64,000 bases of DNA from assembly GCF_024661895.1 (NCBI RefSeq), contig NZ_CP102453.1:1054001-1118000 (forward strand). Reading direction: 5' to 3'. The position numbers were made by a program, and so were the translations under genes. Of the stretch, positions 34,849 to 45,238 are shown piece after piece. Source of the DNA: Fundicoccus culcitae (GTDB lineage: Bacteria > Bacillota > Bacilli > Lactobacillales > Aerococcaceae). The notes under the pieces were generated by a model. That model had not been told where the DNA came from. It searched no databases and saw nothing but the letters and a program-made list of their open reading frames with translations. The stretch's first letter is position 1. Each line of letters begins with the position of its first letter.

Positions 34849-37800
34849 CTACTTTCCTACAACCTTCAACAAATTCCCAATAAAGGGTGCTTCATGCACG
34901 TCCAAATTATTAAAGCCATCGCGATTGAAACGTTCAAAGTTGGCATTAACGCCTAAAATATGACCACTTGGGTCGACCATGGCATCCACACCGACAGCCC
35001 CGTCGAAGAAGCGGGTATATTTACTTAGGATTTGATCTTCAAAAGTGGCTTCGTCTAAATCCACAATCAATTCATAACCGGCTAAAGCCGTTGAATAAGA
35101 ACCCACCGACGCAAACGCACTCTCACGCACCACATTAGCCTCAACCACTGTCGAAACGAATTTCTCGTAAGGATTCGCCTTAAAGCTTATCGTCGTGCCG
35201 GCTTGCACACGACCAAACTCCATCAATCCACTGCGAACAAAGCCAGCAAATGACGCGCCAACGGCCAGGAGATATTTAGTTTGAAGGAAGACCATCAAAT
35301 CATCCCCCAGGTCTTCAATCAACAACGCCATGGCTTGCCCGTATGCCAAACGGTTGGACAAAATCGACCCGTCAGGGAAAGCCAACACATCGTAATTATG
35401 CATCACGCTAGCCAATTCCTTAACCGACGCCGCATAATCCAACTCCTCCTTAACCACGAAAAAGTCTACATGGTCCGTGTAACGCTTGAAGGACTCATAC
35501 AAATCGTACTCGCCATTCACCCCCGTCATGACCGGAATCAAGACCTTAGCCTGCGAAACAAACACCGGCACTTCAAGAGCCGCTTTGGGTGCTTCACGAT
35601 CAACTAAAACCACTTCAGTAAATACCTCTGCTAACGGCGCCCCATAGGCAGCTGCTAAATCCACTAAAGAATAAGTCGCGCCGTCTAAAACAGCTTCCGC
35701 TTCTGCTTGCGTATGGCCCACGCTCACTGCGCCTTCAACTAAAGCTAGATCGTCGGCCACTTCTAAAATAAAGCCTAAGCCTACTTTTTGATTTAAGTAA
35801 CGACCATCGATATGAAAGCCAATGCCATTACCTAAAGCCATTTCGACTAGATTCACTTCTAAAGTCTTGTCATCAAAAGTAGAAATCGCACGGACTAAAC
35901 CTTGATTAATCAACGTATGGACTGTTTCGAACAAAGCAATTAAATCTTCAGTTTCAATAATGTCCGCCGCGTTCATCTCAGCTTTTAAAACCCACAATTG
36001 TGAATCGGTCGCTTTTAATTCGCGTGACACCACTTTACGCGCATCTGTCGCAGCGACTGCAAAGCTGACTAATGATGGTGGTACTTGTAAGTCTTCAAAG
36101 GTGCCACTCATACTGTCCTTACCGCCAATCGCAGCCAAGTCTAATTGCTTCATGGCTTTGAAAGCACCAAGTAAAGCGGCAGTAGGTTTGCCCCAGTTAA
36201 CCGCATTTTCCATTCGCTCGAAAAACTCTTGGAAGGTTAAACGTAAGTCTTGATAAGGCACACCTAAAGCAACGGCCTTAGCAATCGAATTAACGACCGC
36301 ATAATAGGCGCCATGATAAGGCGACACAGTGGCCAACTCCGGCTTAAAGGAAACCGTCATTACAGAGGCTGTATCCGTATCTTTACCTAAGACAGGAATT
36401 TTAGCAACCATCCCTTCTTGAGGAGTGATTTGGTTTTTACCCCCTAAAGGCGCCAAAACAGTCCCTTTACCGATCGTAAAATCAAAGTTTTGAGCTAAAG
36501 CGGCTTGACTAGCATTATTAACATCCGCCAATTGTTCTAAAATCGAACGGTCATCCTTAAAGAAACCCGTAATAGCTTCAGCATGGATTTCAGCCACTGC
36601 CGTTTTTGCGCCTCCATTTGAATCAATGAAATCACGTTTCAAACGCAAGACTTCTTGACCTTCATAACGCATAACCATGTAAGGCGAATCCGTAACCGTC
36701 GCAACCACCGAAGCTTCCAAATCTTCAGCTTGGGCTAAAGCCACAAACGAAGCAACATCCTCAGCACTGACAACCACGGCCATTCGTTCTTGAGATTCAG
36801 ATAAGGCAATTTCACTAGGATCCATGCCGGGATATTTGGTTGGGACTTTATCCAAATCAATAATTAAACCATCAGCAAGTTCACCAATCGCAACAGCCAC
36901 CCCACCGGCACCAAAGTCATTACATTTCTTAATTAAGCGTGTGGCATCAGGTTGACGGAATAAACGAATAATTTTGCGCTCAATCGTAGGATTGCCTTTT
37001 TGAACTTCCGCACCTTGTAAAGCCAACGATTTTTCGGTTTGAACCATCGATGAACCCACCGCCGCACCTAAACCATCACGACCGGTACGACCACCTAATA
37101 AAATAACCTTATCACCCGCTTCTGGTTTAATCCGGATCACGTAGTCCACAGGAGCAGCCGCCACTAAGGCACCTAATTCCATCCGCTTAGCTTCAAAGCC
37201 ATCATGGTAGTATTCATGCACATAACCGGCGGTTTGACCAATTTGGTTCCCATAATCAGAATAGCCTTGCGCGGCTTTTTGTGTAATCACGCGTTGTGGC
37301 AGTTTCCCGCTTCGAGTGTCGTCATAGGCCATTAAAGGACTTTTAGCACCGGTAATCCGCATGGCTTGATGCACATACGAACGGCCAGAAAGAGGGTCGC
37401 GAATCCCACCACCGATACATGTCGCAGCCCCGCCAAACGGTTCAATTTCGGTTGGGTGATTGTGGGTTTCGTTTTTGAAGTACAATAAATAATCCTCTTC
37501 ATCGCCTTCAACATCAACTTTTATCCGAATACAACACGCATTCACTTCGTCAGATTCATCCACATTAGTTAAGATACCCAATTTTTTAGCATCTTTGGCA
37601 TTAATCGTTGCCAAGTCCATCAACGTAACGGCTTTAGGTTGAGCCCGGTCAGCATAGACACTGGCACGTACTTGATTATATTCAGCTATGGTCGCTTCAA
37701 TCGCCGCTTGATAGGCACCATCAGCCACCGTAATCTCGCTTAATTCGGTCATAAACGTCGTATGTCGGCAGTGATCAGACCAATAAGTGTCAATCACTTT

Positions 37801-38391
37801 CAATTGGAAAACCGTTGGTTCAACGCCTTCAGCCTTAAAATAATCTTGCACCACTTTAATATCAGCTAAGTCCATTGAGTAATCAGCTATCAAGGCAACT
37901 AAGCCCGCCTCATCCAGCCCATTAAAACCAACCACCGTTTGCAAATCAGTCGCAGGTGAAATACCCATATCATAGTCCAAATGGCCAAAACCAACCACTT
38001 CGGCTTCCGTCTTATTGATAAAGTAAGCCTTAAAACGGTCGACCGCTGCCGCATCCTTCAAACCAACTAAATCCACAATACGTGAATGATACAAGGCTAA
38101 ATCATGACCCCGCAAATTATTGACGATATGATTGGTCATTTCTTGCACTTCATCATATTGCCCTAAAATTTGACGGTAACGAAAACTCGTCGCTGTCTCA
38201 TAGTCACTTAAATCATCGACAATGACCCCCTGATCAAACAAGGGTAAAATAGCATCTAGTTCATCCACTAAGGACACTTCAAAAACATCATATTGTTTTA
38301 CGCTCTCCAAGTCATTTAAACCTAGAAATTGATGCGCTTCTTTAAGTAAAAAACTAGCATCATTCGCTTCAACGACAATAAATTTACTCAT
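34849..38391 (-). CDS. purL: Phosphoribosylformylglycinamidine synthase, single chain, glutaminase site lost
   Basis: 1180-aa large-type PurL converting FGAR to FGAM. The synthetase part is intact (DTYWSDHCRHTTF, KNETHNHPTEIEPFGGAATCIGGG-like segment, GGKDSMSGTF). The C-terminal glutaminase domain (from about residue 930) is degenerate: where active enzymes have the nucleophile elbow GICNGFQ this has AVGASFAGF (Gly1045 for Cys), and HSE/HPE reads NFE (Asn1151). SHGEG is missing too. ATG at 38391 follows GAGAGGG. Last gene of the operon; no purQ or purS is in the window. Ammonia-dependent activity is inferred. Confidence 0.9.
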   Translation of the reverse strand: MSKFIVVEANDASFLLKEAHQFLGLNDLESVKQYDVFEVSLVDELDAILPLFDQGVIVDDLSDYETATSFRYRQILGQYDEVQEMTNHIVNNLRGHDLALYHSRIVDLVGLKDAAAVDRFKAYFINKTEAEVVGFGHLDYDMGISPATDLQTVVGFNGLDEAGLVALIADYSMDLADIKVVQDYFKAEGVEPTVFQLKVIDTYWSDHCRHTTFMTELSEITVADGAYQAAIEATIAEYNQVRASVYADRAQPKAVTLMDLATINAKDAKKLGILTNVDESDEVNACCIRIKVDVEGDEEDYLLYFKNETHNHPTEIEPFGGAATCIGGGIRDPLSGRSYVHQAMRITGAKSPLMAYDDTRSGKLPQRVITQKAAQGYSDYGNQIGQTAGYVHEYYHDGFEAKRMELGALVAAAPVDYVIRIKPEAGDKVILLGGRTGRDGLGAAVGSSMVQTEKSLALQGAEVQKGNPTIERKIIRLFRQPDATRLIKKCNDFGAGGVAVAIGELADGLIIDLDKVPTKYPGMDPSEIALSESQERMAVVVSAEDVASFVALAQAEDLEASVVATVTDSPYMVMRYEGQEVLRLKRDFIDSNGGAKTAVAEIHAEAITGFFKDDRSILEQLADVNNASQAALAQNFDFTIGKGTVLAPLGGKNQITPQEGMVAKIPVLGKDTDTASVMTVSFKPELATVSPYHGAYYAVVNSIAKAVALGVPYQDLRLTFQEFFERMENAVNWGKPTAALLGAFKAMKQLDLAAIGGKDSMSGTFEDLQVPPSLVSFAVAATDARKVVSRELKATDSQLWVLKAEMNAADIIETEDLIALFETVHTLINQGLVRAISTFDDKTLEVNLVEMALGNGIGFHIDGRYLNQKVGLGFILEVADDLALVEGAVSVGHTQAEAEAVLDGATYSLVDLAAAYGAPLAEVFTEVVLVDREAPKAALEVPVFVSQAKVLIPVMTGVNGEYDLYESFKRYTDHVDFFVVKEELDYAASVKELASVMHNYDVLAFPDGSILSNRLAYGQAMALLIEDLGDDLMVFLQTKYLLAVGASFAGFVRSGLMEFGRVQAGTTISFKANPYEKFVSTVVEANVVRESAFASVGSYSTALAGYELIVDLDEATFEDQILSKYTRFFDGAVGVDAMVDPSGHILGVNANFERFNRDGFNNLDVHEAPFIGNLLKVVGK
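35617..35631 (+). repeat. 15-bp dispersed motif, copy 16 (in purL)
   Basis: Match to ARTAAATAYCNCTGC; coding strand reads AEVFT. Confidence 0.8.
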
Positions 38392-38407
38392 TTTATCCCT
38401 CTCATTC

Positions 38408-39094
38408 TTAATCACGGGTATAATAGCCAGCTAATTCAAGGGGTTGTAAAAGCTCTGCCCCACGATAAACACGCATGTTGCCACCTGAAATTTCATCAAT
38501 CAAAACAATTTGCGATGGATTATCTTCTGCATAACCAAATTCCAATTTAATATCATACAAATCCAAACCTTTAGCTTCTAAATCCTCTTTAATCATCTTG
38601 GTAATCGCCCGATTTAACAACACTAAACGATTGTATTGTTCCACCGTCATAATATTCAAAGCCACAAGCGCATCGGGCGTCACTAACGGGTCTTGCCGCG
38701 CATCATCCTTTAAAGTCATCTCCATATAAAAATCAAGCGGCTGCCCATCTTCAATATAAGCCCCATAACGACGAATAAATGACCCCGTTGCCTTAAAGCG
38801 TGTTATCACTTCCAAACCCAAGCCAAATACTTTCATCGGTTTAACCACCATGGTTTGCTCAGGGATATTGGAAGAGACAAAATGCGTTGCAACCCCGGCT
38901 TGATTTAACTTTTCAAAAAAATAAGTCGACATCGCCAAATTCAACTGCCCCATCCCTTCAATCGATAAGCCCACTTGATTGGCACCCGGATCAAATTGAC
39001 CATCAGTCCCGGTCACATCATCCTTGAATTTCAAAGTCAACAAATCATCTGTTTGATAGATATCTTTGGTTTTACCTTGATAAATTAACTTCAT
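38408..39094 (-). CDS. purC: SAICAR synthase
   Basis: 228-aa phosphoribosylaminoimidazole-succinocarboxamide synthase; joins CAIR and aspartate with ATP. YQGKTKDIYQTDD at the N-terminus, FVSSNIPEQTMVVKP, TRFKATGSFIRRYGA and EFGYAEDNPSQIVLIDEISG are typical. AAAAGGGAG precedes the ATG; purL follows 16 bp downstream. Complete. No purB is in the window, so the adenylosuccinate lyase must be elsewhere. Confidence 0.96.
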   Translation of the reverse strand: MKLIYQGKTKDIYQTDDLLTLKFKDDVTGTDGQFDPGANQVGLSIEGMGQLNLAMSTYFFEKLNQAGVATHFVSSNIPEQTMVVKPMKVFGLGLEVITRFKATGSFIRRYGAYIEDGQPLDFYMEMTLKDDARQDPLVTPDALVALNIMTVEQYNRLVLLNRAITKMIKEDLEAKGLDLYDIKLEFGYAEDNPSQIVLIDEISGGNMRVYRGAELLQPLELAGYYTRD

Positions 39095-39107
39095 TTTGCA
39101 CTCCCTT

Positions 39108-40220
39108 TTAAAATAACTGCCGCCACGCCTGCAAAAAGTCTGAACGCAACACCTCCGAAACCCCAGCTTGCGTCAAAGTAAAATGCCCCATCTTACGCTG
39201 CTCTTTGGCTTCACCCTTATCATACACATGCACCATCGCTTCCGGAAACGCCTCTATCACCGCCTCAATTTGCGGCATATGTTGACCCAATATATTCACC
39301 ATCAAACTATCTTCCCACAAATAAATATCTCTGATAGGACGACCCGTTATCGCTAAAATATGTTGATCAAACTGCGATACATTGCAACCTTCCATCGAAT
39401 AATGTCCCGAGTTATGCGGTCGCGGAGCCAACTCATTGGCCACAATGTCCCCATCTTGCGTCACAAAAAATTCAATGCCACACACGCCTACCAAATGCCC
39501 GGCTTCAGCAATTACCGTCGCTTGATCCACAATTTTGGCTAAAACAGCCGCATCAAAATCACCTGTCACTAACGACGTACACAAGACCCCATGAATATGC
39601 TCATTCACACTTGGCGGAAACACTTTAACCGCCCCCTGCAAATCGCGGGCCACGATAACCGACACCTCATAAGCAAATTCACAAAACGCTTCCAAAATGA
39701 GTGGTTGCTTAGCTAAACTAGCCTCAATCGCATCCCAATCCGCTTGGCCATCCAACAAAAACTGCCCCTTGCCGTCGTAACCCCAGCGCGTTGTCTTTAA
39801 AACCCCACGATCCTCACGACTTAAATCCTCTTTTGAATAAATACCTCTGAACGACACCGTCGGTACTCCAATGGCATTCAACCAGTTTTTTTCCTTAAGC
39901 CGATCTTGGGAGGTTAACAACAAGTGTGTGCCTTGGGGCAAATAACTATTAGCCGCTAAGCGATCTAATAAAGTCCCATCAATATTTTCAAATTCATAGG
40001 TGACAACATCTACCGATTGGACAAAAGCCAACAACTGATCATGATCTGAAAAATCAGCAACGGTATAGCTGTTAGCCACCGCAAAGCCACATGATTGGGG
40101 GTTGGGATCATACATCGCTACCCGATAGCCCATTTTTTGAGCCGATTGCGCAAGCATTTTGCCTAACTGGCCCGCCCCTATGATCCCAATCGTCGCGCCA
40201 GGTAAAAGTACGTTAGTCAT
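39108..40220 (-). CDS. purK: N5-carboxyaminoimidazole ribonucleotide synthase
   Basis: 370-aa ATP-grasp enzyme; carboxylates AIR to N5-[36 protein letters not shown] and [17 protein letters not shown] are PurK hallmarks. ATG at 40220 (MTNVLL) overlaps the end of purE in the ATGACTAA arrangement; a start 4 codons upstream is possible. It pairs with purE for the two-step carboxylation. Two 14/15 matches to the dispersed motif lie inside (39320-39334 and 39836-39850). Confidence 0.95.
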   Translation of the reverse strand: MTNVLLPGATIGIIGAGQLGKMLAQSAQKMGYRVAMYDPNPQSCGFAVANSYTVADFSDHDQLLAFVQSVDVVTYEFENIDGTLLDRLAANSYLPQGTHLLLTSQDRLKEKNWLNAIGVPTVSFRGIYSKEDLSREDRGVLKTTRWGYDGKGQFLLDGQADWDAIEASLAKQPLILEAFCEFAYEVSVIVARDLQGAVKVFPPSVNEHIHGVLCTSLVTGDFDAAVLAKIVDQATVIAEAGHLVGVCGIEFFVTQDGDIVANELAPRPHNSGHYSMEGCNVSQFDQHILAITGRPIRDIYLWEDSLMVNILGQHMPQIEAVIEAFPEAMVHVYDKGEAKEQRKMGHFTLTQAGVSEVLRSDFLQAWRQLF

Positions 40221-40710
40221 ACAACTGATCACTACTTTCTAAAGCGGCTAAATGTTGTCTTTCTTGAAAGTCTGTTAAGGCTAATTCAACCTCGACTTGT
40301 GTCACCGCTAAAATTCTGGCTGCCATTAAAGCAGCGTTTTTTGCTCCTGCAGGTCCAATCGCCATCGTGGCTACCGGTACGCCGGCAGGCATTTGAACAA
40401 TCGAAAGGAGCGAATCTTGTCCACTTAAAGCACTCGATTTAATTGGGACCCCAATGACGGGTAAAGTGGTACTTGAAGCAATCATCCCCGGTAAGTGGGC
40501 CGCACCACCAGCCCCGGCAATGATGACTTTATAGCCTTCTTTACGCGCTGTTTCCGCAAAATTCAACATTTCATTTGGCATCCGATGTGCTGATATCACT
40601 TGGCGATCATGCGTAATACCTAATTCATCTAGGATTTCACTCGCACCACGCATTTGCTCCCAATCCGAAATACTACCCATAATGACGGCTACATCTGCTT
40701 GTTGTCGCAT
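40213..40710 (-). CDS. purE: N5-CAIR mutase
   Basis: 165-aa class I PurE; moves the carboxylate from N5 to C4 of the imidazole. Motifs: [20 protein letters not shown] (catalytic His) and [27 protein letters not shown] precedes the ATG, which directly follows the purD stop codon. Complete and typical. Confidence 0.96.
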   Translation of the reverse strand: MRQQADVAVIMGSISDWEQMRGASEILDELGITHDRQVISAHRMPNEMLNFAETARKEGYKVIIAGAGGAAHLPGMIASSTTLPVIGVPIKSSALSGQDSLLSIVQMPAGVPVATMAIGPAGAKNAALMAARILAVTQVEVELALTDFQERQHLAALESSDQLYD

Positions 40711-41991
40711 TTAATCCTCTCCTTTAAGTTGGCGATGACAGCCAATATCTGGTCGATAGAAGGTATCGACTGTTTCTATCTTTTCAATAGTTGCATAGGC
40801 TTTTGTTCGTGCTTCCTCTAAATCGTGTCCACTAGCTACCGCCATTAAAATCCGACCTCCACTGGAGTATAGCTGGTCGCTAGTCCCACTGACACCTGCA
40901 AAGACAATTTGCGGTAATAATTCACTAGGTATGGCAACAGGGATCTTTTTCACATAATCCCCTGGATAACCTTGGGCAGCTAACACAATCCCCAGCAGGG
41001 TTTGACTAGCGATATTTATTTGAAGGGGTTGTTGGTTTAAATGGGCGGTTACAATTTCATAAAAATCGGTGGTCAGGGTCGGTAGTAAAACTTGTGTTTC
41101 AGGGTCGCCGAGGCGAGTGTTGAACTCGATGACTTTAGGGCCGCTGGCGGTCATGATTAGGCCTGAATATAAAACGCCGGTAAAGGGTGTGCCTTGGGCG
41201 ACCATTTGTTGGGCCACAGGTTTCACAACGGTGTCAATCACTTGCTGGTTCAGAGCGTCGTCCACCCACGGGACAGGCGCAAAAGCCCCCATACCTCCGG
41301 TATTGAGCCCCGTATCGTTGGCGGCAACTCGTTTGTAATCACACGCACTGCCCAGAGCGAGAATGTGTTCCTCATTGACTAGGCTAAAGTGAGAAAACTC
41401 TGTACCTACCAAAAATTCTTCGATTAAAACGGCTTTTTGATTGTGTAGCATCATTTGGTCAAGGGTCAAGTGTGCTTCGTCCATGCTTTCAGGAATAACC
41501 ACGCCCTTACCAGCCATTAAACCATCGGCTTTAATGACAAAAGGTAGCCCTAAATCTTGACAGTAGGTTTTGGCTTGGGTAATTTGGTCGGCGGTAAAAT
41601 AGTGATATTGAGCCGTTTGAACACCGGCTTCAGCCATCACCTTTTTAGCAAACCATTTAGAATTTTCCAGTTGGGCGGCTTCTTTGGTCGGTCCGACGAT
41701 AGCGAGCTTTTCTTGGTTAAAATAATCCACGATACCTGTTTCGAGCGGTTGTTCGGGACCAACAAAAGTTAAGGCAATGTCATTTTCCTTAACAAATGCA
41801 GCTAATTGCTCGAATGCTTGGATGTTGATGTCAACACATTCGATGGGGGTCGCGTGCTTGGCGTTATCTAATTCCATGCCGGGGTTGCCAGGCGCGACGA
41901 ATACTTTTTCAACCTTTTGACTGTCTCTAAAAGCCCGTGCAATCGCGTGTTCACGCCCACCGGAACCAATCACCAATATTTTTTTGTTCAT
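40711..41991 (-). CDS. purD: Phosphoribosylamine-glycine ligase
   Basis: 426-aa ATP-grasp GAR synthetase; makes GAR from phosphoribosylamine, glycine and ATP. KILVIGSGGREHAIARAF, VIKADGLMAGKGVVIPE, and VIEFNTRLGDPETQVLLP identify it. AAAGGTGA lies upstream of the ATG. Complete. It uses the phosphoribosylamine made by PurF. Confidence 0.96.
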   Translation of the reverse strand: MNKKILVIGSGGREHAIARAFRDSQKVEKVFVAPGNPGMELDNAKHATPIECVDINIQAFEQLAAFVKENDIALTFVGPEQPLETGIVDYFNQEKLAIVGPTKEAAQLENSKWFAKKVMAEAGVQTAQYHYFTADQITQAKTYCQDLGLPFVIKADGLMAGKGVVIPESMDEAHLTLDQMMLHNQKAVLIEEFLVGTEFSHFSLVNEEHILALGSACDYKRVAANDTGLNTGGMGAFAPVPWVDDALNQQVIDTVVKPVAQQMVAQGTPFTGVLYSGLIMTASGPKVIEFNTRLGDPETQVLLPTLTTDFYEIVTAHLNQQPLQINIASQTLLGIVLAAQGYPGDYVKKIPVAIPSELLPQIVFAGVSGTSDQLYSSGGRILMAVASGHDLEEARTKAYATIEKIETVDTFYRPDIGCHRQLKGED

Positions 41992-42011
41992 GGTTTAATT
42001 AGTCACCTTTC

Positions 42012-43604
42012 TTAATGTCTAAAATGACGGATGCCCGTTGTAACCATAGCCATATCAGCTTGATCGCAGACAGCAACCGAATCTTCATCGTGAATCGAAC
42101 CACCAGGTTGAATAATGGCTGTAATCCCATGTTGGTGAGCTAATTCAGCCGTATCCGCCATCGGTAGAAAGGCATCACTCGCCATAACAAACACATCATT
42201 TCTTAAGTCCGCCGCCTTTTCTTCGGCTTGTTTTAACGCAATTTCAGCAGCACCGACACGATTCATTTGACCCGCGCCAATACCTAAAGTCATATAGTCA
42301 TTGGTGACCACAATGGCATTACTCATAACATGTTTGACCACTTTCATACCAAAATTCATGGCCGCTTGTTCTTTAGCGGTTGGTTGACGTTTAGTCGGCG
42401 TGTCCCAAGTTGTAGGCATCGTTTGATAACTATCCTTAACGAGTTCATCAGAAGCATCCGCATCTTGAACTAATAAGCCTCCTGTAACCGACACATATTC
42501 TTCTTGATAACTGTCTTCTGCTTGCGTAAAATCAACGGTTAATAACCGTAAATTTTTCTTACGTTGTAAGTGAGTGAAGGCATCGGCTTCAAATTCTGGC
42601 GCAATAATAATTTCTAAGAAAATATCACTGAAGCGCTTGGCTAAGGCAAGCGTTACGGGACGATTTACCACCACAATCCCACCATAAATAGAGACGGAAT
42701 CTGCTTGGTAGCAACGCTCAAAAGCTGTTTCAATCGTATCGGCTACCGCTACCCCACATGGATTCATGTGTTTGAGTGCGACAGCAACAGGTTCGGTGAA
42801 TTCACGCGCAATTTTTATGGCAGCATCCGCATCTTTTAAGTTGTTATAAGACAAGGCTTTGCCATGCAGTTGTTGGGCAGCGCCAATGGAAAAAGCAGGG
42901 GGATTGATTTGTTTATAAAAACTAGCACTTTGATGGCCATTCTCACCATAACGTAAGCTTTGACGGTCTGAAAAAGTGAGCGTTTTATGTTCCCATGGAT
43001 GGGATTCAAAGTCAGTCGTTTGATTGAATTGAGTCAGGTAATCAGCAATTAAAGTGTCATAATGTGAGGTTAACTGGAAGACTTTAGCAGCTAAATATTG
43101 TCTAAATTCAAAGTTCGTTTGCCCTTTAGTTTCTAGTTGATTGATAAAGGTAGCGTAGTCCGCAGGGTCGGTAACGACCGTTACACTTTGATAATTTTTA
43201 GCGGCTGAGCGTAGCATCGATGGTCCACCGATGTCAATGTTTTCAATCGCATCAGCTAAAGTGACCTCTTTTTTTGTAATGGTTTCTTTGAAGGGATATA
43301 AATTAACAATCACATAATCAATCAGACGGATATGGTGGTTTTTAGCAGCTTCCATATGGGCTGGGTTATTTCTTAAAGCCAATAAACCTCCATGAATTTT
43401 TGGATGTAAGGTTTTCACCCGTCCATCCATCATTTCAGGAAAACCGGTGTAATGATCAACTGATTCAACCGGTAAACCGGAGGCTTCAATTGTTTTATAG
43501 GTACCTCCTGTTGACAGTAACTTAATGCCTTGATTATTTAAGGCTTTGGCAACTTCTAAAATATTCGTCTTGTCCGATACACTCAGTAAAGCATACTGTG
43601 TCAT
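42012..43604 (-). CDS. purH: AICAR transformylase/IMP cyclohydrolase
   Basis: 530-aa bifunctional enzyme for the last two steps to IMP. The IMP cyclohydrolase domain is residues about 1-195 (LLSTGGTYKTIEASGLPVESV; DGRVKTLHPKIHGGLL), the AICAR transformylase domain about 200-530 (LRYGENGHQSASFY; ALKHMNPCGVA with the catalytic Lys-His; IIQPGGSIHD). Its ATG overlaps the purN stop codon (ATGA). Complete. Confidence 0.96.
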   Translation of the reverse strand: MTQYALLSVSDKTNILEVAKALNNQGIKLLSTGGTYKTIEASGLPVESVDHYTGFPEMMDGRVKTLHPKIHGGLLALRNNPAHMEAAKNHHIRLIDYVIVNLYPFKETITKKEVTLADAIENIDIGGPSMLRSAAKNYQSVTVVTDPADYATFINQLETKGQTNFEFRQYLAAKVFQLTSHYDTLIADYLTQFNQTTDFESHPWEHKTLTFSDRQSLRYGENGHQSASFYKQINPPAFSIGAAQQLHGKALSYNNLKDADAAIKIAREFTEPVAVALKHMNPCGVAVADTIETAFERCYQADSVSIYGGIVVVNRPVTLALAKRFSDIFLEIIIAPEFEADAFTHLQRKKNLRLLTVDFTQAEDSYQEEYVSVTGGLLVQDADASDELVKDSYQTMPTTWDTPTKRQPTAKEQAAMNFGMKVVKHVMSNAIVVTNDYMTLGIGAGQMNRVGAAEIALKQAEEKAADLRNDVFVMASDAFLPMADTAELAHQHGITAIIQPGGSIHDEDSVAVCDQADMAMVTTGIRHFRH

Positions 43605-44179
43605 TTATCCATCTTTCCTTTCTCAATCAAAGTTTGTAATGCGGCGGGGTATAAACGATGTTCTATGGCATGGATGGCTGCTTCTAGTTCTGCAAGCGTG
43701 GCTTCTTGGGGAATGGCTAAACTTTCTTGTGCGATAATTTCACCGGTATCAATACCGGCATCGACAAAATGAATGGTGACACCCGTTTGAGCAACGCCTG
43801 CTTCATAAGCATCTTGGATGCCGTGACGACCAGGAAATTCAGGTAAGAGTGAAGGATGAATATTAATAATCCGCTTAGGATAAGCCTCCAATAAAGTGTC
43901 CCCAATAATCCGCATAAAGCCGGCTAAGACAATTAAGTCTGTTTGATGGGCTTGTAAAAAGGCGAGTATGTGTTCTTCCCATGCTTGCCGATGAGGGCAG
44001 GCACTAGGTGGTAGAACTAATGTCGGTATTTGCGCTTGTTGAGCTTTATCAATCACGGCTGCTTGCGGATTATCACATACGAGACAAACGAGGGTTGCAT
44101 CCAGACGCCCTTCTTCAACCGCGGTAATTAGCGCTTGAACATTAGACCCGGTACCTGAAGCAAATAACGCAATATTCAT
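43601..44179 (-). CDS. purN: GAR transformylase (10-formyl-THF dependent)
   Basis: 192-aa PurN. ALFASGTGSNVQALI is the GAR-binding loop, and the catalytic Asn-His-Asp are in INIHPSLLPEFPG and VDAGIDTGEII. The gene begins 7 bp after the purM stop codon. Complete and ordinary. Confidence 0.96.
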   Translation of the reverse strand: MNIALFASGTGSNVQALITAVEEGRLDATLVCLVCDNPQAAVIDKAQQAQIPTLVLPPSACPHRQAWEEHILAFLQAHQTDLIVLAGFMRIIGDTLLEAYPKRIINIHPSLLPEFPGRHGIQDAYEAGVAQTGVTIHFVDAGIDTGEIIAQESLAIPQEATLAELEAAIHAIEHRLYPAALQTLIEKGKMDK

Positions 44180-44185
44180 TTGACC

Positions 44186-45238
44186 TTAGCCCTCATTTTC
44201 TTCAAAAATTAGGCGAATGGTTTCTTTAGCAGCGTTAGCTTGGGCTTCTTGGGCTTCCATTTGACCGATAATCACAGCCTGGTCAATCGCTTGTATAACC
44301 TCATCCACTTGATCGGGTGCAACGGCTAAAACCATGCCGATACCCATATTAAAGACATGAAACATTTCTTGGGTTGCTAACTGGCCTAAAGTTTGGAGTT
44401 CTTTAAAAATAAAGGGACGCTCCCAAGTTCTTGTGTCAATCACCGCCGTTAGCGCTTGATTAAACATCCGCGGAACATTTTCATAAAAACCTCCACCCGT
44501 AATGTGCGCAATGCCTTTTATGATGCCTTTATTAAGCAAAGGTTGAACGTCTTTCACATAAATAGTGGTTGGCGTCAACAAGTGATCTAAAAGAGATTGG
44601 CCGTCAGACATCGTTTGGTCTAATTGATAGGCATGGTCTTTAAAGAAAATTTTGCGAACTAACGAATAGCCGTTGGAATGAATGCCTGAACTTGGTAAGC
44701 CAATGAGGACATCGCCCGCTTCTACTTGCGATCCGTCGAGTAACTGTTTTTCATCCGCTACGCCGACACAAAAGCCAGCTAAATCAAATTCATCTTCTGC
44801 ATATAAATCAGGCATTTCTGCCGTTTCGCCACCCACTAAAGCCGCTCCAGCTTGCACACAGCCTTCGGCTACACCGGCTACAATTTGTTCGATTTTTTCA
44901 GGGTCAGTTGCTCCAACCGCTAAGTAATCAAGGAAAAATAAAGGTTGGGCACCTTGAGCTAAAATATCATTCACACACATAGCGACTGCATCGATGCCAA
45001 TCGTATCCAGTTTGCCCGATTGTTGTGCCAGTAAGATTTTGGTTCCAACACCATCCGTGCCACTGACTAAAACAGGTTGTTGATAATCAGCGATATTTAG
45101 TTTGAAAAGGGCACCAAAACTCCCTAATTGATTCATAACTTCCGGACGATGGGTTCGTTGCACATGTTTTTTCATGCGTTCAACCGCGTCATAACCTTTT
45201 TCAATATTCACACCTGCTTGTTGGTATGCGTTACTCAT
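44186..45238 (-). CDS. purM: AIR synthetase
   Basis: 350-aa FGAM cyclo-ligase; closes the imidazole ring with ATP. Typical segments: VSGTDGVGTKILLAQQ, CVNDILAQGAQPLFFLDY, LVGGETAEMPDLY and HITGGGFYENVPRM. Its ATG overlaps the purF stop codon by 8 bp (ATGAGTAA), so translation is coupled to purF. Complete. Confidence 0.96.
   Translation of the reverse strand: MSNAYQQAGVNIEKGYDAVERMKKHVQRTHRPEVMNQLGSFGALFKLNIADYQQPVLVSGTDGVGTKILLAQQSGKLDTIGIDAVAMCVNDILAQGAQPLFFLDYLAVGATDPEKIEQIVAGVAEGCVQAGAALVGGETAEMPDLYAEDEFDLAGFCVGVADEKQLLDGSQVEAGDVLIGLPSSGIHSNGYSLVRKIFFKDHAYQLDQTMSDGQSLLDHLLTPTTIYVKDVQPLLNKGIIKGIAHITGGGFYENVPRMFNQALTAVIDTRTWERPFIFKELQTLGQLATQEMFHVFNMGIGMVLAVAPDQVDEVIQAIDQAVIIGQMEAQEAQANAAKETIRLIFEENEG

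Noticed and set aside
34849-38391. purL as a pseudogene
   Set aside because: The frame is intact over 1180 codons, synthetase motifs are preserved and the dead domain keeps its overall pattern; loss is confined to glutaminase residues.
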